The position numbers and the translations under genes were made by a program. Source: CAYSUS01 sp964434165 (GTDB taxonomy: Bacteria > Planctomycetota > Planctomycetia > Pirellulales > Thermoguttaceae). Taken from it: 8,806 nucleotides of DNA. Positions 5,878-8,806 of the stretch are shown here, piece by piece. Each line of letters begins with the position of its first letter. The first letter of the stretch is position 1. Location: assembly GCA_964434165.1 (NCBI GenBank), contig CAYSUS010000182.1, positions 1-8,806 of the forward strand, in the 5' to 3' direction. Below the pieces are notes generated by a model. It searched no databases. It was not told the DNA's origin and was given only the letters and a program-made list of their open reading frames with translations.

Positions 5878-8363
5878 GCCTCTGTTCCTCCTCGCATCAC
5901 CGGCCAGGCGAGCATCGCGGTCTCCAGGGCCAGCCCCACGAACACCGCCAGGATCAGCCACCGCCAGTAGTCCTCGGATGCTCCCGGGACTCCGGTCAGG
6001 CTGATCGACTGTCCCCGGGCCACGTAGGCGAAGGCGGCCTCCCCGGCCCGCTCCTGCACCCCGGCCTCGTCCATGCCCGCCAACTCCGACTCCTCGGCCG
6101 GGCCGTTGACCGCCAGCGGTACGTCCCACAGGGTGGTGCCGCGTCCGGCGTCCAGCGTCCGGTCGGTGGCGCAGGCCCGCACGTGCCACACGCCGCGGCG
6201 CGGCAGCGCGGGGAGCGACAGCCCGTAGCGGTCGGCGGCCAGGGCATCCACGCCGAGCGTTTCCTCGACTCCCTCGGGATCGACCAGCGCGAACCGGGCG
6301 TCGCGCTCGGTCGCGAGGATCGGCAGGGCCAGACGCTCGGTGGTGGAGAGGTTGCGATGCGGCAGCGTGTCGCGCAAGGCGCGGCGGAGGATGCGGTCGT
6401 ACACGATCAGCGCGTATTCGGCCGTCATGTTGTTCCAGTCGCGGAACAAGCCGGTCGAGACGAACAGCACGCGCCCCCGTCCGATCTCGCGCTCCACCAG
6501 AAACGGCAGACCGTTGGTGTAGCGCGCCAGGGTGGTGAAGGCCTTGCGCTGGGCGATCTGGCGGGCGGGGGTCTCGGCGTCGGCGTCGCCGGGCTCGGGC
6601 TCCGCCCACAGGAGCCACTGGGGCCGGGCCTCCGCCCGCTGCTCCTCCAGTTGGGCACGCTTCCGCCGCTCGGCTTCGCTGAGCATCCCCTTGTCCACCA
6701 GCTCGGCCAGCTTCGCGTCGATCTCTTGCAGACGCTCTCGCTCCTTCTGGAGCGATTCCGCTACGGCCTCGATCGACTCCTGCCGCGCCTCGTCGCCGTC
6801 GTCCACGGCGACGGCCTTGAAGAAGAACACCCGGTCGTAGAGCCGCTGAAGCTCCTCCTCCGACTCCTGCTCGATATGGAAGTACTGGCCCGTGAGGCTG
6901 TCGAAGTCGAGCATGAACGGCTGGAGCATGCCTGTGGTCTCGCTCGGAGTGCGTCCCACCGGCGTGGGCTCCAGCGGGGCCGGCAGGATGCCCAGCCCGC
7001 CCTGCCAGGCCGCCTCGTTCCATTGGCGCGGGTCGAACTCGGCCCCCGCGGCCACCAGGAGCGTGCCGCCCTGCTGGACAAACTCCCGCAACAGCGGTAC
7101 CGACGTTCCCGGCCCGTCCACCCCGGCCACGACGACCAGTCGGGCGTTTTCCAGCAGCGGCCGGCCCTCGGCCTCCAGTTGCGGTAAGGTCACGTGGCGC
7201 ACCTGGATGAGCTCCGACTGCCGGCGGCCCGCGGTCGCCTCCGGAGCCAGCAGGCGGCGCAGGCGGTACGTCTCGCCGTAGGCGTTCAGCCGGGGGTTCT
7301 CCTTCTTGGCCCCGAGCTGATCGACGAACACCACGGGCAGGGCCGCGGCCACGGGCACAACCAGCACGCGGCGGTCGTCGTCGGCCAGGGCGTCCTGCGG
7401 AATCGACACCTCGGCCGCGACGCTGGTGGCCTTGCCCGGCGCCACGTCCACGTCGAACTGGTAGGGCGGAAATACCACCTCGGCCGACTGCCCCGGCTCC
7501 AGCGAGTCGATCGTCTGGGTGGCCACCGTCGTCCCGTCCACGGCCAGCGACACCTGCACGTCGCGACGCGGCGCGTCTCCCTGGTGGTGCACCCGGGCGA
7601 GGAACACAGCCGGCACGTTCAAGTCGGCCAGCCCGTCCTGGACCTCGAAGTCCTCGATCCAGGTGTTCTCCCGGACATCGGACCCCACGCGCACGATCTG
7701 GGGCGGCGAGGGCAGTTGCTTGAGGTCCTCGCCCAGCGAAGCCACGCGCCAGTCGTTGGCCTGCTGGTCGGAGAGCAGCACGATCTGCTTGGCGGTGGGA
7801 TTGGAGACCCGCTGGCAGGCCTCCTTGGCCAGGCCGAAGGCGATGACCGCCGAGCCCTGACGATCGACGGGCCGGATCGCGTGGAGGGCCTCCAGGGCGT
7901 CCTCCTTGGTCCGGTAGGCGCTGTAGCTGACCTCGCCCTCCGATCCGCACAGCGGAAGCACCGAGATCCGGCTGCCGCGCGGCAGGCGGTCGATGTAATC
8001 GCCCGCCCGCTTCCTGGCCTCGTCCAGCAGCGTGCCTTCAAGCTGCCGGTATGCCATACTCAAGCTGTTGTCGAGCACGATCACGGCATGGACAGGCTGA
8101 TTGGGATCGGTCACCGCAGTAGCGGCCTGGCGATAAGGCTGGGCCAGCGCGAGAGCGAAGGCCAGCACGCACGCCGTGCGCAACAGGAGCAGCAGCAGAT
8201 CGCGGAGCCGCAGGATGCGGCGGCTACGGCGAATGGCCGCGCGGAGGAAGTCCATCGCCGCCCAAGGCACGACCTTGTAACGCTGCCGGTTGAGCAGGTG
8301 GATGAGCAGGGGGCCGGCCGCAGCCACCAGTCCCGCGATCGCGAACCAGGGTGAGTGAAACAT
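5874..8363 (-). CDS. BatA-type membrane protein with VWA and amidotransferase-like domains
   Basis: This 829-residue protein opens with the BatA (aerotolerance regulator N-terminal) signature: a hydrophobic segment at 5-24, IHLLNRQRYKVVPWAAMDFL at 21-40, a basic helix, then a second membrane segment near 55-76. A VWA domain follows: VIVLDNSLS has the metal-site DxSxS (D98, S100, S102), and IVLLSDQQ places a later Asp at 199. The expected second-motif Thr is replaced in GSAVIAF. Residues about 230-335 look like a CARDB/Ig-type beta domain. Residues about 340-450 and 600-660 are Rossmann-like, resembling class I glutamine amidotransferases, but GGTLLVAAG lacks a nucleophilic Cys. A charged helical insert occupies about 525-582. 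A final membrane segment lies at about 800-820. The ATG at 8363 is chosen because the full BatA signature begins there and a stop lies in frame just upstream. No Shine-Dalgarno sequence is visible. Known relatives sit beside MoxR ATPases; the function is unknown. Confidence 0.9.
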   Translation of the reverse strand: MFHSPWFAIAGLVAAAGPLLIHLLNRQRYKVVPWAAMDFLRAAIRRSRRILRLRDLLLLLLRTACVLAFALALAQPYRQAATAVTDPNQPVHAVIVLDNSLSMAYRQLEGTLLDEARKRAGDYIDRLPRGSRISVLPLCGSEGEVSYSAYRTKEDALEALHAIRPVDRQGSAVIAFGLAKEACQRVSNPTAKQIVLLSDQQANDWRVASLGEDLKQLPSPPQIVRVGSDVRENTWIEDFEVQDGLADLNVPAVFLARVHHQGDAPRRDVQVSLAVDGTTVATQTIDSLEPGQSAEVVFPPYQFDVDVAPGKATSVAAEVSIPQDALADDDRRVLVVPVAAALPVVFVDQLGAKKENPRLNAYGETYRLRRLLAPEATAGRRQSELIQVRHVTLPQLEAEGRPLLENARLVVVAGVDGPGTSVPLLREFVQQGGTLLVAAGAEFDPRQWNEAAWQGGLGILPAPLEPTPVGRTPSETTGMLQPFMLDFDSLTGQYFHIEQESEEELQRLYDRVFFFKAVAVDDGDEARQESIEAVAESLQKERERLQEIDAKLAELVDKGMLSEAERRKRAQLEEQRAEARPQWLLWAEPEPGDADAETPARQIAQRKAFTTLARYTNGLPFLVEREIGRGRVLFVSTGLFRDWNNMTAEYALIVYDRILRRALRDTLPHRNLSTTERLALPILATERDARFALVDPEGVEETLGVDALAADRYGLSLPALPRRGVWHVRACATDRTLDAGRGTTLWDVPLAVNGPAEESELAGMDEAGVQERAGEAAFAYVARGQSISLTGVPGASEDYWRWLILAVFVGLALETAMLAWPVMRGGTEA
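5885..5893 (-). promoter_or_regulatory. Strong ribosome binding site for the second VWA gene
   Basis: The sense strand reads GAGGAGGAA, with AGGAGG ending 9 bases before the ATG at 5877. It lies inside the last codons of the upstream gene, where it encodes the RGGT part of the C-terminal RGGTEA. It fixes the start of the second gene at 5877 and supports the ATGA overlap at 5874-5877 as real rather than accidental. Confidence 0.8.
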
Positions 8364-8423
8364 GCTACCGGTCGATGCAATATCAGGGGTCGGGTGTCAG
8401 GAGGTGGGAGTCGGCTTGCCCGG
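8364..8423. other. Intergenic gap between the prenyltransferase-repeat gene and the VWA cassette
   Basis: This is the only non-coding stretch in the window, at 60 bases. It contains the heptamer repeat listed separately. On the sense (minus) strand I see no hairpin followed by a T-run after the upstream gene, and no Shine-Dalgarno sequence in the bases before the ATG at 8363. A CTGACA box (8400-8395) and a GATATT box (8384-8379) look like -35 and -10 elements but are only 10 bases apart, which is too close. Read-through transcription from the upstream gene is therefore the simplest reading. Confidence 0.6.
8381..8415. repeat. Degenerate heptamer repeat, five units
   Basis: Five consecutive 7-base units start at 8381, 8388, 8395, 8402 and 8409 on the plus strand. 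They fit the consensus NRTCRGG. The first three match fully, the fourth (AGGTGGG) deviates at two positions, and the fifth deviates only at its last base. It fills more than half of the gap between two genes and ends 17 bases before the start codon of the downstream gene. Short heptameric tandem repeats are known in intergenic regions of several bacterial groups; membership of a genome-wide family here is inference. Confidence 0.55.
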
Positions 8424-8806
8424 TCACTTCTGCCTTCCGAACTGCTCCTCGAGGCTGCCGATCTTGCCTTCCTGAAGGATCGGCAGGTATCGGTTGGGGA
8501 TGGCCAGCACGAAGCAGCTCACGCTGGTCAGGTAGAGGTCGCCCGGCTTCCCGCCCACGCGGTTGTCGCCCGACCATTTCCCGTCCTCCTCGGGCTTTTC
8601 CGGGTTGACGGTCTGGCTCGCCACCACGGCGTCGCGGAGCAGGGGGTAGCCCTCCTTCCAGTCCTCGCCGCCCACCTGGTACAAGGCCTGGGCCACGTAA
8701 TACAAGGTGTAGGCGTCGAAGGGGGTGCGCCGGCGCTTCTTGGAGTCCTCGGGCTTGCACTTCTCGCGGATCGCCTTGAGCACCACGTCCATGCTCTTCT
8801 CGATCC
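8424..8806 (-). CDS. Prenyltransferase/squalene-oxidase repeat protein, C-terminal part (5' end outside window)
   Basis: The frame is open to the right edge of the window and ends at a TGA at 8426-8424, leaving 126 visible C-terminal residues. An internal Met at 8792 is not the start, because the frame continues upstream of it (IEKS before the Met). The visible part has the features of an alpha/alpha-barrel prenyltransferase repeat: a helix FDAYTLYYVAQALYQVGG, then a tryptophan and a helix (DWKEGYPLLRDAVV), then a stretched QW-type motif in which Q and DGKW are separated by a charged PEKPEE insert, then GDLYLTSVSCFVLAIPNRYLPI, matching the 'TALAVLAL..P.RYLP' ending of the family. Many planctomycete members are not true cyclases, and no catalytic Asp-rich motif is visible in this fragment, so enzymatic activity cannot be judged. 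It lies 60 bases upstream of the VWA cassette on the same strand and may be co-transcribed with it. Confidence 0.8.
   Translation of the reverse strand, partial: IEKSMDVVLKAIREKCKPEDSKKRRRTPFDAYTLYYVAQALYQVGGEDWKEGYPLLRDAVVASQTVNPEKPEEDGKWSGDNRVGGKPGDLYLTSVSCFVLAIPNRYLPILQEGKIGSLEEQFGRQK

Noticed and set aside
3412..5970. An 852-codon open frame on the plus strand
   Set aside because: It lies antisense to the well-supported second VWA gene and runs beyond it at both ends. Its translation is His/Arg/Gln/Leu-rich low-complexity sequence with no recognisable domain, as expected for an antisense frame in GC-rich DNA.
5878..7950. Upstream extension of the second VWA frame by 691 codons
   Set aside because: It overlaps the first VWA gene in a different frame of the same strand and is Arg/Gly/Pro/Ala-rich. 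The ATG at 5877, with AGGAGG and an ATGA overlap, is a far better start.
7194..8354. Plus-strand open frame of 386 codons (and one at 6183-7187)
   Set aside because: Both are antisense to the BatA/VWA gene, which has clear domain motifs. The plus-strand products are His/Arg/Gly/Leu-rich with no family resemblance.
8379..8400. Possible sigma-70 promoter (CTGACA and GATATT on the minus strand)
   Set aside because: The spacing is only 10 bases instead of about 17, and the CTGACA box is explained by the heptamer repeat.
8364..8423. Possible terminator between the prenyltransferase-repeat gene and the cassette
   Set aside because: I find no stable inverted repeat followed by a T-run on the sense strand in these 60 bases.

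Overview
The window is GC-rich (about two thirds G+C by eye) and almost entirely coding. All supported genes lie on the minus strand, so transcription runs from high to low coordinates. The gene content (BatA-type N-terminal membrane domain, von Willebrand A (VWA) and glutamine-amidotransferase-like proteins, a DUF4175-like membrane protein, a secreted Glu/Ala/Gln coiled-coil protein and a prenyltransferase/squalene-oxidase repeat protein) is typical of Planctomycetota. I infer a planctomycete, possibly Phycisphaerae-like, from gene families and gene order only; no marker gene is present.

Layout, in transcription order: (1) 8806-8424, the 3' end of a prenyltransferase/squalene-oxidase repeat protein, cut by the window edge; (2) a 60-base gap carrying a short degenerate heptamer repeat, with no clear promoter or terminator; (3) 8363-5874, an 829-residue BatA/VWA/GATase-like membrane protein; (4) 5877-3436, an 813-residue second VWA/GATase-like membrane protein; (5) 3439-1760, a 559-residue membrane-anchored protein resembling the N-terminal part of DUF4175-type proteins; (6) 1763-1, the first 587 residues of an exported coiled-coil protein that runs off the left edge with no stop codon.

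The last four genes are joined by three identical ATGA start/stop overlaps, so they form one translationally coupled unit. Two of the three overlaps have a strong Shine-Dalgarno sequence inside the end of the upstream gene; the third does not. Together they would place two VWA/pseudo-amidotransferase proteins, one large-ectodomain membrane protein and one exported coiled-coil protein in or outside the cytoplasmic membrane. Related clusters usually also carry a MoxR AAA+ ATPase and a DUF58 protein; neither is in this window. The biochemical function of these clusters is not established, so the envelope-assembly or envelope-stress role suggested here is inference. I see no RNA genes, mobile elements, CRISPR arrays or attachment sites. 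The long plus-strand open frames are antisense shadows of the minus-strand genes.
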